From Escherichia hormaechei_A (GTDB taxonomy: Bacteria > Pseudomonadota > Gammaproteobacteria > Enterobacterales > Enterobacteriaceae): a DNA stretch of 64,000 bases. Position 1 is the first letter of the stretch; each line of letters begins with the position of its first letter. The notes below the pieces were generated by a model. That model was not told the DNA's origin. It saw only the letters and a list, made by a program, of their open reading frames with translations, and ran no database searches. The DNA lies in the NCBI GenBank assembly GCA_042434945.1, contig CP170191.1, positions 2,914,001 through 2,978,000 of the forward strand, given 5' to 3'. Made by a program: the position numbers and the translations under genes. This document shows positions 1 through 9,159 of this stretch, one piece after another.

Positions 1-3000
1 GCGTTCAGCAGCCTGTTTTGCGCATCCGGCAGCAGCTTGTACTCTTCAAGCAGGGAGAGCATCAGGGCATTATCACGCAGCTGGCTGCCGTAATCCGCCA
101 TCCAGTTTCGGCTGTCGTTACGGGGAGTTTTGAGAGCCAGATCCAGCGCCTGCTGGCTGCGCGGTGCATCCCCCATCAGTTTGAGTGCCATGCCCAGCTG
201 CATCAACGGAAGCCCGGAAGCAGCCTGAGCGTGGCGCTCCCAGATTTCACGCAGCGCACCGAGCGGCGCTTTTTGCTGACGAGCCAGCACCAGCGAAGCG
301 TACGCCTGAACAGCAAATTTGCTGGCCTGGGTGTCGTCGCTGTAGCGGATGGACATCATCCCCGGATCCTGTAAATAGCGCAGCAGTCGGCTGTTGGCGT
401 TATTCACTGCCTCGGCAGGCACGCTGTAACCCTGCTCCCCTGCCCGCACCAGGAAGTCCGTGACATAGGCGGTCAGCCAGTACTCTTCCGGGCCGTTTTT
501 ATCCCACAAGGCAAAACCGCCATCGTCACGCTGCATTTGCAGCAGACGGGAGATCCCGATATCAATGGCCGCACGGCGTTTATCGTCGGTATCGCCTTTA
601 ATACCCAGTGCCTTAAGTTGTGCCGCGTTGGTGTAAAGCGACGGGAACAGGCCGCTGGTGGTCTGCTCAAGACATCCGTATGGATAGGCCTGAAGTTCAC
701 GAATGTAGCGCGCCAGATTTAAAGGTGGTTTACCGCTGAGCAACAGCTGCCCCTGTAGCGTGGCAGGCGAGAAACCGTTGATATGCTGTGCTGGGGCACT
801 CCAGGATTCGCCAGGGTTCAGCATCGTGCCCGTATTCACCGTTTGCGCCGGGAATGCGGGACGCACGCCAATTTTCCAGTTCTTCTGCTGCGGCGCAAAC
901 GTCTCACCAGGGAGCTGAAGCCCCGACACCTGAGCAGTCACTTCACCATCACCATAGCCTTCCAGGGCGCGCACCGGAATAAACAGGGTGCTACGTGCGC
1001 CAGGCGGCAGCTTAACCGGCTCTGGCTGAGCACCTTCGAGCGACAACTTACCGGTTGCGGTTAACGCAATGTTCAGCGTTTGCGGCTGGTCCGTCAGGTT
1101 AGTCAGGTCCAGCGTCAGGCGGGAGGTATCGCCACTTGCGAGGAATCGCGGCGTATTAAGCTCGGTGATAATCGGAGCCGCCACAATGATTTTGCTTTCG
1201 CTGCTGCCGAAATCGTCTTCCGTCCAGGCCTGCGCCATCAGACGCAGTTCGCCGTTGAAATCGCCAATCGGCAGCGTGATGGTGCCTTCGCCGTTGGCAT
1301 CAAGCGTAACCGGCTGCGCCTGCTGGGCAATAATGGTGACATGGTTCACCGGTGGCTTACCGCCGCGTTTCAGTTCATCGCCGTCTCCGCCAAAGCGCAG
1401 TGCGGCCAGACGTCCCTGACCTTCAATCACCTGGCCGTAAACATCATAGATGTCCGCGCCATAGCGCTTCTGACCGAAGAAAGCTTCCCACGGATCCGGC
1501 GTGACGTAGTCGGTAATGTTCAGCACGCCGCTATCGACAGCCGAGACCAGCACGTTCACCTTCTGTGGCACAGCCCCCTCTTTTACGCTGGCTTTCACTT
1601 TCACAGAAAGCGTCTGGTTCGGACGCATTTTTTGCGGGTTATCCAGTGCGATGGCCAGGCGACGATTTTCGTCCCCCATTGGCAGATGCAGCAGGCCAAC
1701 CGCCCGTTTTGGCGTGGCGGATTTGGATTTATCGCCAGGACGAACCACCAGCGTGCTGAGGTAGAGATCGTGACGTTTCCAGTCCTTATCCACCGGAATG
1801 GCGAGATCCAGACCGTTTGCTGGCACGTCGATCTCTTTCCACCACAGCGGTCCTTCGCTGGATTCGATCATTGCATAGCCCTTGCCTGCGGCCGGCGCTG
1901 CAATATGCAGGTTGATGGTATCGCCTGGCTGATAGGATGGCTTGTCCAGTTTCAGCGTCACACGATCCGGGCGAGCAGCGCCCGTGCCATCGCTGTTATC
2001 CTGCCAGCTGTACCCCGCCCAGAAGCGCACGCTGCTGACCATGTCATCAGGGGCTTTCACTTCCAGACGGTATGAGCCCCACTCCACCGGGAAGGTGACT
2101 TTACCGGTTTCATCGGCCTTGAGGTTTAGCTCCTGCTCGCCCTCAACCAGATCTTTTTGATCAAACTGAGACTGCCAGCCCTCACTCTCGGACCAGTTCC
2201 AGAAGTAGTCGCGACGCTCACGGATCAGACGCACCTGCAAACCAGATACCGCTTTTTTCGTCCCGCTGGCATCGGCATAGACGATGTCAAAGCTGGCGTT
2301 GCCGTTTTCATCGACAATCGGCTGATTGACGGTGGTATCGGTACGGTAGTCGTAAACGGCCTTGCTGGCGAACTGTGGGCGGATCCCCGGAAGTTCAGCC
2401 GCTGGCCAGATAGCCTGCTCGGCGCGTCGCGTTACCGGACGCCCACCTGATTCCAGCAGGCTGGCCTGCAAAATCAGTTGCAGCGGCGAGTGCGCCTCTT
2501 TCCACTGGCTTTCGGTGGTAACCTGCCCACGCCCCTGTTCGTCCAGCGTAAGCTGCACTTCATCCAGGCTGCGGCTCAGGTTTTCCTCGGCAATATCACC
2601 GAACTGGAAGCCAGGCAGCGCAGGCACCGCGTCACGTAGCGGACGCAGGAAAAGCTGGCCTTGCAGAGAATTACCGTTAGCCGGCGCGCCATACAGGTAA
2701 TAGCCCACAACGTTAAAGTCGACATTATCCTGCGGGGAAACCGGCGTTTTTTGCCCGGTCAGATTCAGCGCCATACGCTCAGGCATAAAATCTTCGACGT
2801 GGAAATCCCACATACGCTGCTGGTTATCGCCCGTATTCGCGCGAATATGCCACATGCCGGTCTGGGCGCCGCTATCAAGCGGATAGTTGAAGCGATAAAG
2901 GCCGTTCTCAGGTTGCACAACGACCGTACGCGCCACCTGTCCGTCCGGACGCAGCACGTCAAGTTTTACCGGCTGATCGGGAAGCGGTTTGCCATCGCTG

Positions 3001-4226
3001 TCGCGAAGCAGGCCGTTCAGGATCACCGTTTCACCCGGACGATAGAGATCGCGCGGGCCAAACATAAAGAATTGTTTGCTGTAACCCGGGTTACCGGCGA
3101 TATCAAACTCCGCCAGATCCAGCGCCGGAAGTTTGAGGTCGAGAAGCGTCGTCTGGCCATCTTTACTGGCCAGGATCAGCGCGGCTTCTTTATCGGTTTC
3201 CAGTTTCGCATGACCATCGGCGTCGCTGTTCGCCTCGGCCAGGGTCTGCCCTTTATCGTTCAGAAGGGTAATGGCCACACCTGACTGTGCCGCACCGTTT
3301 TCAAGACTCTGGGTGAAGATGTCCAGGCGGTTATGATAACGGTGAGCGGACAGCCCAATATCACTTAAGGTAAAGAGCGTCGCGGCGTTACTGTAGTTAT
3401 AGTGACCAGCCTGATTCATCACGGCGATATAGACGCCAGACTGCTGGAGCGGCTTAATATCTTTGAGCGGCAGGAGCAGTTTTTCACGCGTATTGCGCGC
3501 CGGGTTGAGGTCGAAACGGCCGGTGTAGACCAGTTCCGCCATCTTCAGCAGGTTGTCAGATTCCCAGTTGGTCAGCGAGTTACGGTACTCCCACTGGCTG
3601 ACAAACGAGGCCAGCGACTCCGGCTTCACGCGATAGAAGTTCACATCCACATTGTTGACGTTGAGCGCCATCACCGGCAACCCTTCCACCACCTTACCCG
3701 GCAGCAGCGATCCGCGGCTGGCGAATCCGACCGTCGGTTCAACATCCCGGGTGGTGATCGCTTTTTCATAGTCGATGCCGAATGTCGCTTTGTTCAGCGC
3801 CAGCAAATTACGTTCGACGGTGACGACCAGATTACGATTCGGCTCCAGATGGCGCAGGCGCAGCTCTTTCAGATTGGGGGCCAGTTCCCAGGCGCCGTCC
3901 ACTTTGCCGCTTTTTTTATCCACCACATGCACCGTTTTCGCAAAATCCTGGCTGGGCTCCAGCGGTACAGAGAAGGTCAGAACCAGCGTCGCAGCGCCGT
4001 CGAGTTGCACTTCAGAGGCATCCAGCAGCGTCAACGCCTTGCCCTGACTCTGCGCGGCCAGCTTAGCCAGCTTTTCAGGATCCGGTTTTGCCGGGGTTTT
4101 CTGTTCTGATGCAGTAGACGCTGCGGGGGCAGCGGCCTGAGGTTTGTCGTCGCTGTTATCACAGCCGACAAGCGTAAAGGTGGTGAGCAGCGCGAGAGAG
4201 ATCGCAGCTAAGCGAAACGGTTTCAT
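1..4226 (-). CDS. yfhM: Bacterial alpha-2-macroglobulin, lipoprotein (3'-truncated by window edge)
   Basis: Large periplasmic alpha-2-macroglobulin-like protein thought to trap proteases that breach the outer membrane. About 1,408 codons are present; the E. coli protein has about 1,650 residues, so roughly 240 C-terminal residues lie outside the window. The N-terminus is a lipoprotein signal with lipobox LVGC at about residues 19-22, followed by an Ala/Pro-rich linker. The thioester motif CLEQ is visible within YPYGCLEQT (Cys near residue 1185), marking the thioester-bearing class. In E. coli the next gene is pbpC, which repairs peptidoglycan alongside it; that gene is out of view. Protein divergence from E. 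coli suggests the Enterobacter/Klebsiella type. The start fits the signal peptide. Identity is secure; the protease-trap role is family knowledge. Confidence 0.93.
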   Translation of the reverse strand, partial: MKPFRLAAISLALLTTFTLVGCDNSDDKPQAAAPAASTASEQKTPAKPDPEKLAKLAAQSQGKALTLLDASEVQLDGAATLVLTFSVPLEPSQDFAKTVHVVDKKSGKVDGAWELAPNLKELRLRHLEPNRNLVVTVERNLLALNKATFGIDYEKAITTRDVEPTVGFASRGSLLPGKVVEGLPVMALNVNNVDVNFYRVKPESLASFVSQWEYRNSLTNWESDNLLKMAELVYTGRFDLNPARNTREKLLLPLKDIKPLQQSGVYIAVMNQAGHYNYSNAATLFTLSDIGLSAHRYHNRLDIFTQSLENGAAQSGVAITLLNDKGQTLAEANSDADGHAKLETDKEAALILASKDGQTTLLDLKLPALDLAEFDIAGNPGYSKQFFMFGPRDLYRPGETVILNGLLRDSDGKPLPDQPVKLDVLRPDGQVARTVVVQPENGLYRFNYPLDSGAQTGMWHIRANTGDNQQRMWDFHVEDFMPERMALNLTGQKTPVSPQDNVDFNVVGYYLYGAPANGNSLQGQLFLRPLRDAVPALPGFQFGDIAEENLSRSLDEVQLTLDEQGRGQVTTESQWKEAHSPLQLILQASLLESGGRPVTRRAEQAIWPAAELPGIRPQFASKAVYDYRTDTTVNQPIVDENGNASFDIVYADASGTKKAVSGLQVRLIRERRDYFWNWSESEGWQSQFDQKDLVEGEQELNLKADETGKVTFPVEWGSYRLEVKAPDDMVSSVRFWAGYSWQDNSDGTGAARPDRVTLKLDKPSYQPGDTINLHIAAPAAGKGYAMIESSEGPLWWKEIDVPANGLDLAIPVDKDWKRHDLYLSTLVVRPGDKSKSATPKRAVGLLHLPMGDENRRLAIALDNPQKMRPNQTLSVKVKASVKEGAVPQKVNVLVSAVDSGVLNITDYVTPDPWEAFFGQKRYGADIYDVYGQVIEGQGRLAALRFGGDGDELKRGGKPPVNHVTIIAQQAQPVTLDANGEGTITLPIGDFNGELRLMAQAWTEDDFGSSESKIIVAAPIITELNTPRFLASGDTSRLTLDLTNLTDQPQTLNIALTATGKLSLEGAQPEPVKLPPGARSTLFIPVRALEGYGDGEVTAQVSGLQLPGETFAPQQKNWKIGVRPAFPAQTVNTGTMLNPGESWSAPAQHINGFSPATLQGQLLLSGKPPLNLARYIRELQAYPYGCLEQTTSGLFPSLYTNAAQLKALGIKGDTDDKRRAAIDIGISRLLQMQRDDGGFALWDKNGPEEYWLTAYVTDFLVRAGEQGYSVPAEAVNNANSRLLRYLQDPGMMSIRYSDDTQASKFAVQAYASLVLARQQKAPLGALREIWERHAQAASGLPLMQLGMALKLMGDAPRSQQALDLALKTPRNDSRNWMADYGSQLRDNALMLSLLEEYKLLPDAQNRLLN

Positions 4227-4386
4227 CCTGTGTCCCTGGCCTGAGGGGCCTGTTGGTCATCGTCCGGATAAGTATTATCCGCAAGTTTCGTTAATACAAA
4301 AAGTCCAATTTTATAATCTGGAAAGCACCTCGCAGAATGGCATCACGCAGCCAAACCGTGATGGAACGGCGATCACAGCGCATAAC

Positions 4387-4425
4387 GTAACATGTTACCT
4401 TTCGCGTCATTTGTTTTTAAAACAA
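4387..4425. promoter_or_regulatory. Two palindromes in the yfhM/aglA divergent intergenic region
   Basis: The 286-base gap between the divergent yfhM and aglA genes holds a perfect 12-base palindrome GTAACATGTTAC at 4387-4398. It also holds an inverted repeat TTGTTTT-T-AAAACAA at 4411-4425. Both lie 88-126 bases upstream of the aglA start, where an operator for a sugar-responsive repressor or activator would be expected. No convincing -35/-10 pair was assigned. The regulator is unknown; the nearby RpiR gene at 8372 is a candidate by position only. Confidence 0.35.
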
Positions 4426-4512
4426 GAAGATAGCTGGATAAGCTCGCATCAGGCCTGCTAGTTTTATGACCATGACGCACCCCGAGTGCGCGGTTCAATA
4501 AGAGAGAAAGCC

Positions 4513-6057
4513 ATGAAACGAGCCGTGAACGCCCTACAAAATTTCGGAAAATCATTGTACGGACCTGTACTTATCTTACCCATCGTCGGCCTGTTTATCG
4601 CCTTCGGGAATGTGCTGGGTAACGGCAATCTGGCCGAGTACCTGCCGTTTCTCGGCCACCCGCTGATCCAGAGTGTCGGCCAGCTGATCGCCAAATCTGC
4701 CGTGTCGGTGCTGGTCAACCTGGCGCTGGTGTTTGCCGTCGGGATCCCCATTGGACTGGCAACACGAGACAAAGGCTACGCGGCGTTGATTGGGCTGGTG
4801 ACCTTTATCGTATTCATTAACGCGATGAACGTGACGTTACAGCTTCAGGGAGAACTGGCCCCTGCGGAACAGATGAAAGCCGCCGGACAAAGCATGGTGC
4901 TGGGCGTCCAGGTGCTGGAGATGGGCGTTTTCGCCGGGATCCTGACCGGGGCGCTCTCCGGTTATCTGTACAACAAATATTCCGGTGTCCAGTTTAACGG
5001 CGCGATGGCGATTTACTCCGGCCACTGCTTTGTCGCGATTGTGATGCTGCCTGTCTCTATGCTGCTCGGCGTGGTCATGAGCGAACTCTGGCCGTACGCA
5101 CAGCATGGAATAAGCGCTCTGGCGCTGGCGATCAAAGGGTCCGGTCCGTTTGGCGTGGCGATCTACGGTTTCCTTGAACGCATTCTGGTGCCGACGGGCC
5201 TGCATCATCTGGTCTATACGCCGTTCCTGTATACCGAACTGGGCGGTACGCAGGAGGTGTGTGGCGCAACCTATCAGGGCGCGCGCAATATCTACTTCGC
5301 CGAGATGGCCTGCCCGGACGTGAAGCAGCTCAGCAGTACCGTGGTGTGGGATGCGCGCGGCATCAGCAAGATGTTCGGCCTTCCTGCCGCCGCGCTGGCG
5401 ATGTACATGACCGCGAAGCCAGAGCGTAAAGCGATTGCGAAAGCGATTCTGATCCCGGCGGCGCTGACCTCGCTGCTGGTCGGCGTAACCGAGCCGATTG
5501 AATTCTCCTTCCTGTTCGTCGCCCCGCTGCTGTTCGTGGTGCATGCGGTGCTGACCGGCATCGGCATGATGCTGTTCTCGCTGTTTGGCGTTCACGCCAT
5601 CGGCGCCAACGGGATTATCGATTTCATCCTCTACAACCTGCCGCTCGGCACGGAGAAGTCCAACTGGCCCATGTACATCGTGGTCGGGCTGATCATGTTC
5701 GCCCTTTATTTCGTGGTATTCCGCTTCCTGATCCTGCGCTTCAACATGAAAACGCCGGGCCGTGAAGATGAGGACCAGGAGACACGCCTTTACAGCAAGC
5801 AGGAGTACCAGGCGAAGGGCAATAACGACGAGCTGGGCGAATCCATCGTGGTGGGTCTGGGCGGTCGGGAAAATATAGAGGTAGTGGATAACTGCTACAC
5901 CCGCTTACGCGTTACGGTGAAGGACGTCGACATCATCGACGAACCGCGCCTGAAAGCGACCGGCGCGAAAGGGGTTATCAAACAAGGTAACAACGTTCAG
6001 GTGGTCTACGGGCTGCATGTCAAAAAAATGCGAGAAGCCGTTGAGACGTTTCTCTGA
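4513..6057 (+). CDS. aglA: Alpha-glucoside-specific PTS permease, EIICB
   Basis: Inner-membrane phosphotransferase permease that imports and phosphorylates alpha-glucosides such as maltose or sucrose isomers. The order is EIIC first (about residues 1-415, many hydrophobic segments), then a linker, then EIIB. The EIIB phosphorylation cysteine sits in NCYTRLR at about residue 461. This is the glucose/maltose-superfamily layout of Klebsiella AglA and E. coli MalX/GlvC-type proteins. No EIIA domain is present, so a general Crr-type EIIA must donate phosphate. The start MKRAVNALQN was chosen over an in-frame ATG 27 bases upstream because a purine-rich stretch precedes it. It is followed after 12 bases by the 6-phospho-alpha-glucosidase gene, which fixes the substrate class. 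This gene is not at this locus in E. coli K-12. The exact sugar is not determined. Confidence 0.85.
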   Translation: MKRAVNALQNFGKSLYGPVLILPIVGLFIAFGNVLGNGNLAEYLPFLGHPLIQSVGQLIAKSAVSVLVNLALVFAVGIPIGLATRDKGYAALIGLVTFIVFINAMNVTLQLQGELAPAEQMKAAGQSMVLGVQVLEMGVFAGILTGALSGYLYNKYSGVQFNGAMAIYSGHCFVAIVMLPVSMLLGVVMSELWPYAQHGISALALAIKGSGPFGVAIYGFLERILVPTGLHHLVYTPFLYTELGGTQEVCGATYQGARNIYFAEMACPDVKQLSSTVVWDARGISKMFGLPAAALAMYMTAKPERKAIAKAILIPAALTSLLVGVTEPIEFSFLFVAPLLFVVHAVLTGIGMMLFSLFGVHAIGANGIIDFILYNLPLGTEKSNWPMYIVVGLIMFALYFVVFRFLILRFNMKTPGREDEDQETRLYSKQEYQAKGNNDELGESIVVGLGGRENIEVVDNCYTRLRVTVKDVDIIDEPRLKATGAKGVIKQGNNVQVVYGLHVKKMREAVETFL

Positions 6058-6069
6058 AAGGAGCTAAAG

Positions 6070-7437
6070 ATGTTTACACCCCCATTTATTCTGTCGATTG
6101 CCGGCGGCGGTAGCACCTACACGCCAGGTATTGTGAAAAGCCTGATGGTACGTCTGCATGATTTCCCTCTGGCAGAGATCCGCCTTTATGACATTGACGA
6201 GGCGCGCCAGAACACCATTGCGCCCGTGGTGGAGAAGGTTATTCGCGACCACAGCCAGAGCATCAAATTCACCGTCACCAGCGACCCGGAAGTGGCCTTC
6301 AGCGGCGCGCATTTTGTTTTTGCCCAGATGCGCGTCGGACAGTACAAAATGCGCGAGCAGGATGAAAAGATCCCGCTGCGCCACGGGGTGGTCGGCCAGG
6401 AAACCTGCGGACCCGGCGGGCTGGCATATGGCCTGCGTACTATCCTGCCGATGGTAGAGCTGATCGATCGGGTGGAACGCTACGCGCACGAAAAGGCGTG
6501 GATCGTGAACTACTCCAACCCGGCGGCGATTGTAGCTGAGGGCGTGCGTCGCCTGCGCCCCAACGCACGCGTGCTGAACATCTGCGATATGCCGGTTGCC
6601 GCGATGCGCAATATGGGCGCCATTCTGGGCGTGGATCGCCATAAACTGGAGGTGGACTATTTTGGCCTCAACCATTTCGGCTGGTTTACCCGCGTGCGGG
6701 TGGACGGCGAGGACAAGCTGCCGGAGCTGCGTAAACATATCGCGAAGTTTGGCCTGCTGACGGAAGATGCCGCGAAAACCGACCCGCAGCACTCGGATCC
6801 GTCGTGGGTGAAAACCTGGCGCAACATCAAGCCGATTATGGATAACTTCCCGGAGTACCTGCCGAACCCGTATCTACAGTACTACCTGATGCCAAACCAG
6901 ATTGTGGAGCATCAGAACCCTGACTATACCCGCGCCAACGAAGTGATGAACGGGCGTGAGAAAAAGCTGTTTGCCGCCGCCGAAGAGTACCAGCGCACCG
7001 GAATTTTACCGGACGCCTTCCACGTAGGTGTTCACGGCGAATTTATCGTCGATGTCGCCTGCTCACTGGCGTTCAACCTGCGCCAACGCCATCTGGTAAT
7101 GGTGGAAAACCGCGGGGCGATTACCAACCTGCCGTACGATGCGGTGGTGGAGGTGCCTGCCTATATCACCTCCGAAGGGCCGGAGCCTGTCCGCGTGGGT
7201 CAGGTACCGCTGTTCCACCAGACGCTCCTGCAACAGCAGCTGGCCTCTGAACAGCTGCTGGTTGAGGCAACCATCGAAGGCAGCTACGAGAAAGCGTTGC
7301 AGGCGTTCACTCTGAACCGCACCGTGCCGACCATGGAGCACGCGAAAGCGATTCTGGATGAGATGATCGAAGCCAACCGCGACTACTGGCCTGCGCTGCA
7401 AAAGGCCTGGCAGGACGGTGAAGCGGTGAAAAAATAG
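6070..7437 (+). CDS. aglB: 6-phospho-alpha-glucosidase, glycoside hydrolase family 4
   Basis: Cytoplasmic GH4 enzyme that hydrolyses the 6-phospho-alpha-glucosides delivered by the PTS permease just upstream, giving glucose 6-phosphate plus the second sugar. The family uses NAD+ and a divalent metal (usually Mn2+) in a redox-elimination mechanism. Visible features are the N-terminal dinucleotide-binding stretch IAGGGSTYTPG, the NPAA motif and the NICDMP metal-site cysteine region, typical of GlvA/AglB. Length 455 residues is close to the roughly 440 of the family. A Shine-Dalgarno AAAGGAG lies 6-10 bases before the ATG. It forms a two-gene operon with aglA, closed by a strong hairpin at 7468. 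Confidence 0.88.
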   Translation: MFTPPFILSIAGGGSTYTPGIVKSLMVRLHDFPLAEIRLYDIDEARQNTIAPVVEKVIRDHSQSIKFTVTSDPEVAFSGAHFVFAQMRVGQYKMREQDEKIPLRHGVVGQETCGPGGLAYGLRTILPMVELIDRVERYAHEKAWIVNYSNPAAIVAEGVRRLRPNARVLNICDMPVAAMRNMGAILGVDRHKLEVDYFGLNHFGWFTRVRVDGEDKLPELRKHIAKFGLLTEDAAKTDPQHSDPSWVKTWRNIKPIMDNFPEYLPNPYLQYYLMPNQIVEHQNPDYTRANEVMNGREKKLFAAAEEYQRTGILPDAFHVGVHGEFIVDVACSLAFNLRQRHLVMVENRGAITNLPYDAVVEVPAYITSEGPEPVRVGQVPLFHQTLLQQQLASEQLLVEATIEGSYEKALQAFTLNRTVPTMEHAKAILDEMIEANRDYWPALQKAWQDGEAVKK

Positions 7438-7467
7438 GGGCTTGCTCGCGAGTTGAACGTGGTTAGC

Positions 7468-7506
7468 TTGTCGGTGTCAGAAAAAACACCGACAATCCTT
7501 TTTTAC
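7468..7506 (+). terminator. Rho-independent terminator after aglB
   Basis: Ten-base-pair stem TTGTCGGTGT / ACACCGACAA with an A-rich loop, followed by a run of T from 7499. It separates the aglAB operon from sseA, whose ATG is at 7527. Confidence 0.85.
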
Positions 7507-7526
7507 GGAAAAGAATGGAGGCAACC

Positions 7527-8372
7527 ATGTCCACCTCATATTTTGTCGCTGCCGACTGGCTGATTGAGCACGGCGACGACCCGGAAGTTCAGATTATCGA
7601 CGCGCGCATGGCCCCTCCGGGCCAGGAGCATCGTGACGTTCCCGCTGAATACCGTGCAGGGCACCTGCCTGGCGCGGTATTTTTTGATATCGAAGCCCTC
7701 TCCGATCACACCTCTCCCCTGCCGCACATGCTGCCTCGCCCGGAAGCGTTTTCCGTGGCGATGCGCGAGCTGGGCATCAGCAAAGATAAACATCTTGTTG
7801 TTTACGATGAAGGTAATCTGTTTTCCGCGCCGCGAGCGTGGTGGATGCTGAAAAACTTCGGCGTGGAAAAGGTATCGATTCTGGCGGGCGGACTTGCAGG
7901 CTGGAAGCGCGACGAACTACCGCTTCAGCAGGGTGACGTCACGCTGCCGGAAGGGGAATTTGATGCCACGTTTGACGCTAACGTGGTCAAGCGCCTGACC
8001 GATGTGCTGGTCGTGAGCCACGAAAACACGGCGCAAATCGTCGATGCGCGTCCCGCTCCACGTTTCAACGCAGAAGCGGACGAGCCGCGTCCGGGACTGA
8101 AACGCGGACATATCCCGGGGGCGCTGAACGTACCGTGGGGCGATCTGGTGTTTGAAGGCGAGCTGAAAACCACCGATGAATTGCGTGCCATTTTTGAACG
8201 TCAGGGCGTGGATTTGCATCGTCCGGTTATTGCCAGCTGCGGCTCCGGCGTGACGGCCTGCGTGGTGATCCTGGCGCTGGCAACCCTTGGCGCGAATGAC
8301 GTGACTCTGTACGACGGCGCCTGGAGTGAATGGGGTGCACGGGACGATCTGCCGGTTGAACCGGCGAAATAA
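7527..8372 (+). CDS. sseA: 3-mercaptopyruvate sulfurtransferase
   Basis: Cytoplasmic two-domain rhodanese-family enzyme that moves sulfur from 3-mercaptopyruvate to thiophilic acceptors. The N-terminal rhodanese domain spans about residues 1-140 and lacks a catalytic cysteine. The C-terminal domain carries the active loop CGSGVT, with Cys near residue 238. This loop distinguishes mercaptopyruvate enzymes from thiosulfate sulfurtransferases. The length of 281 residues is normal. The start at 7527 has GGAG 7 bases upstream; an in-frame ATG 12 bases earlier gives no improvement. The stop TAA shares its last A with the ATG of the RpiR gene, implying translational coupling. Confidence 0.95.
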   Translation: MSTSYFVAADWLIEHGDDPEVQIIDARMAPPGQEHRDVPAEYRAGHLPGAVFFDIEALSDHTSPLPHMLPRPEAFSVAMRELGISKDKHLVVYDEGNLFSAPRAWWMLKNFGVEKVSILAGGLAGWKRDELPLQQGDVTLPEGEFDATFDANVVKRLTDVLVVSHENTAQIVDARPAPRFNAEADEPRPGLKRGHIPGALNVPWGDLVFEGELKTTDELRAIFERQGVDLHRPVIASCGSGVTACVVILALATLGANDVTLYDGAWSEWGARDDLPVEPAK

Positions 8373-9142
8373 TGGATAACCGCCTGGCAACGCTGTTAAC
8401 GCGCGGATCGTCGCTGACCCGCGCGGAGTATCGCGTCCTCGCCCACCTCACTGAGCATCCATTGCTGGTGGGCAACATCACGGTGCGCGAGCTGGCGCAG
8501 GCGACATTTGTCTCTACCGCGACGATTATGCGGCTGTGTCAGAAACTGGGGTTTAGCGGCTTTAGCGAGTTTATCTGGCACTGCAAGCAGCTGCTTTCTG
8601 ACACGCCGCATATCACCGTACAGCCTGAGCAACATGCGGAAATGCCCGCGCTTTTTACCCGGTTCGTTGCCAACTATCAGCAGACCTTCCAGTGGGTCAC
8701 TCAGGACAAACGCCAGCAGTTTGCCAGCCTGCTGCGCCAGAAAGAGAGCTTCTTTCTCTACGGCGCCGGGTTTTCGTACCTTTTTGCCGAGTACCTGACC
8801 AAGAAGTTGCAGGTGCTGGGAAAAACGGCGTTCATCTCCGGGCCGGGAGACAGCCGGAATATTTTTCTCAGCAACGCCGCGCGCTATCAGGTGTTTATTG
8901 CCGTTTCACGCAGCGGCGAAACGGAGCAGGTACTGGATAAAGCGCGGATCGCCAAAAACGTCGGCATGACGATCGTCGCCTTTACCCGCGCGTCGGCCAA
9001 TACGCTGGCAGGCATGGCGGACGTGCATTTTGCCCTCTATGACGAAGCGGTACATTTCGCCGCCGAAGCCGCAGGGGTAACGTCGTTTGAGTCGAATCTG
9101 GTGCTGCTGATGGATTTACTGCTGCTGGAAGCAACGGGGTGA
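8372..9142 (+). CDS. RpiR-family transcriptional regulator (HTH + SIS)
   Basis: A 256-residue regulator with an N-terminal HTH_6 domain (about residues 1-77, including VRELAQATFVSTATIMRLCQ). A C-terminal SIS sugar-phosphate-binding domain follows at about residues 105-240 (SRSGET motif). RpiR proteins usually sense a phosphosugar and control neighbouring catabolic genes. Its start overlaps the sseA stop by one base (TAATG). It lies one gene downstream of aglA-aglB, whose substrate passes through a 6-phospho-sugar, so control of that operon is a reasonable inference. No equivalent sits next to sseA in E. coli K-12. A role unrelated to agl cannot be excluded. Confidence 0.82.
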   Translation: MDNRLATLLTRGSSLTRAEYRVLAHLTEHPLLVGNITVRELAQATFVSTATIMRLCQKLGFSGFSEFIWHCKQLLSDTPHITVQPEQHAEMPALFTRFVANYQQTFQWVTQDKRQQFASLLRQKESFFLYGAGFSYLFAEYLTKKLQVLGKTAFISGPGDSRNIFLSNAARYQVFIAVSRSGETEQVLDKARIAKNVGMTIVAFTRASANTLAGMADVHFALYDEAVHFAAEAAGVTSFESNLVLLMDLLLLEATG

Positions 9143-9159
9143 AGGTCACCCCGCCGTAA

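Noticed and set aside
1080..2075. 331-codon open frame on the plus strand
   Set aside because: Antisense to yfhM, low-complexity composition with no recognisable family or start site; a shadow of a GC-rich gene.
4350..4385. Possible CRP site GTGATggaacggcgATCAC upstream of aglA
   Set aside because: The half-sites GTGA and TCAC are separated by 11 bases rather than the 6 required, so it is not a proper CRP site.
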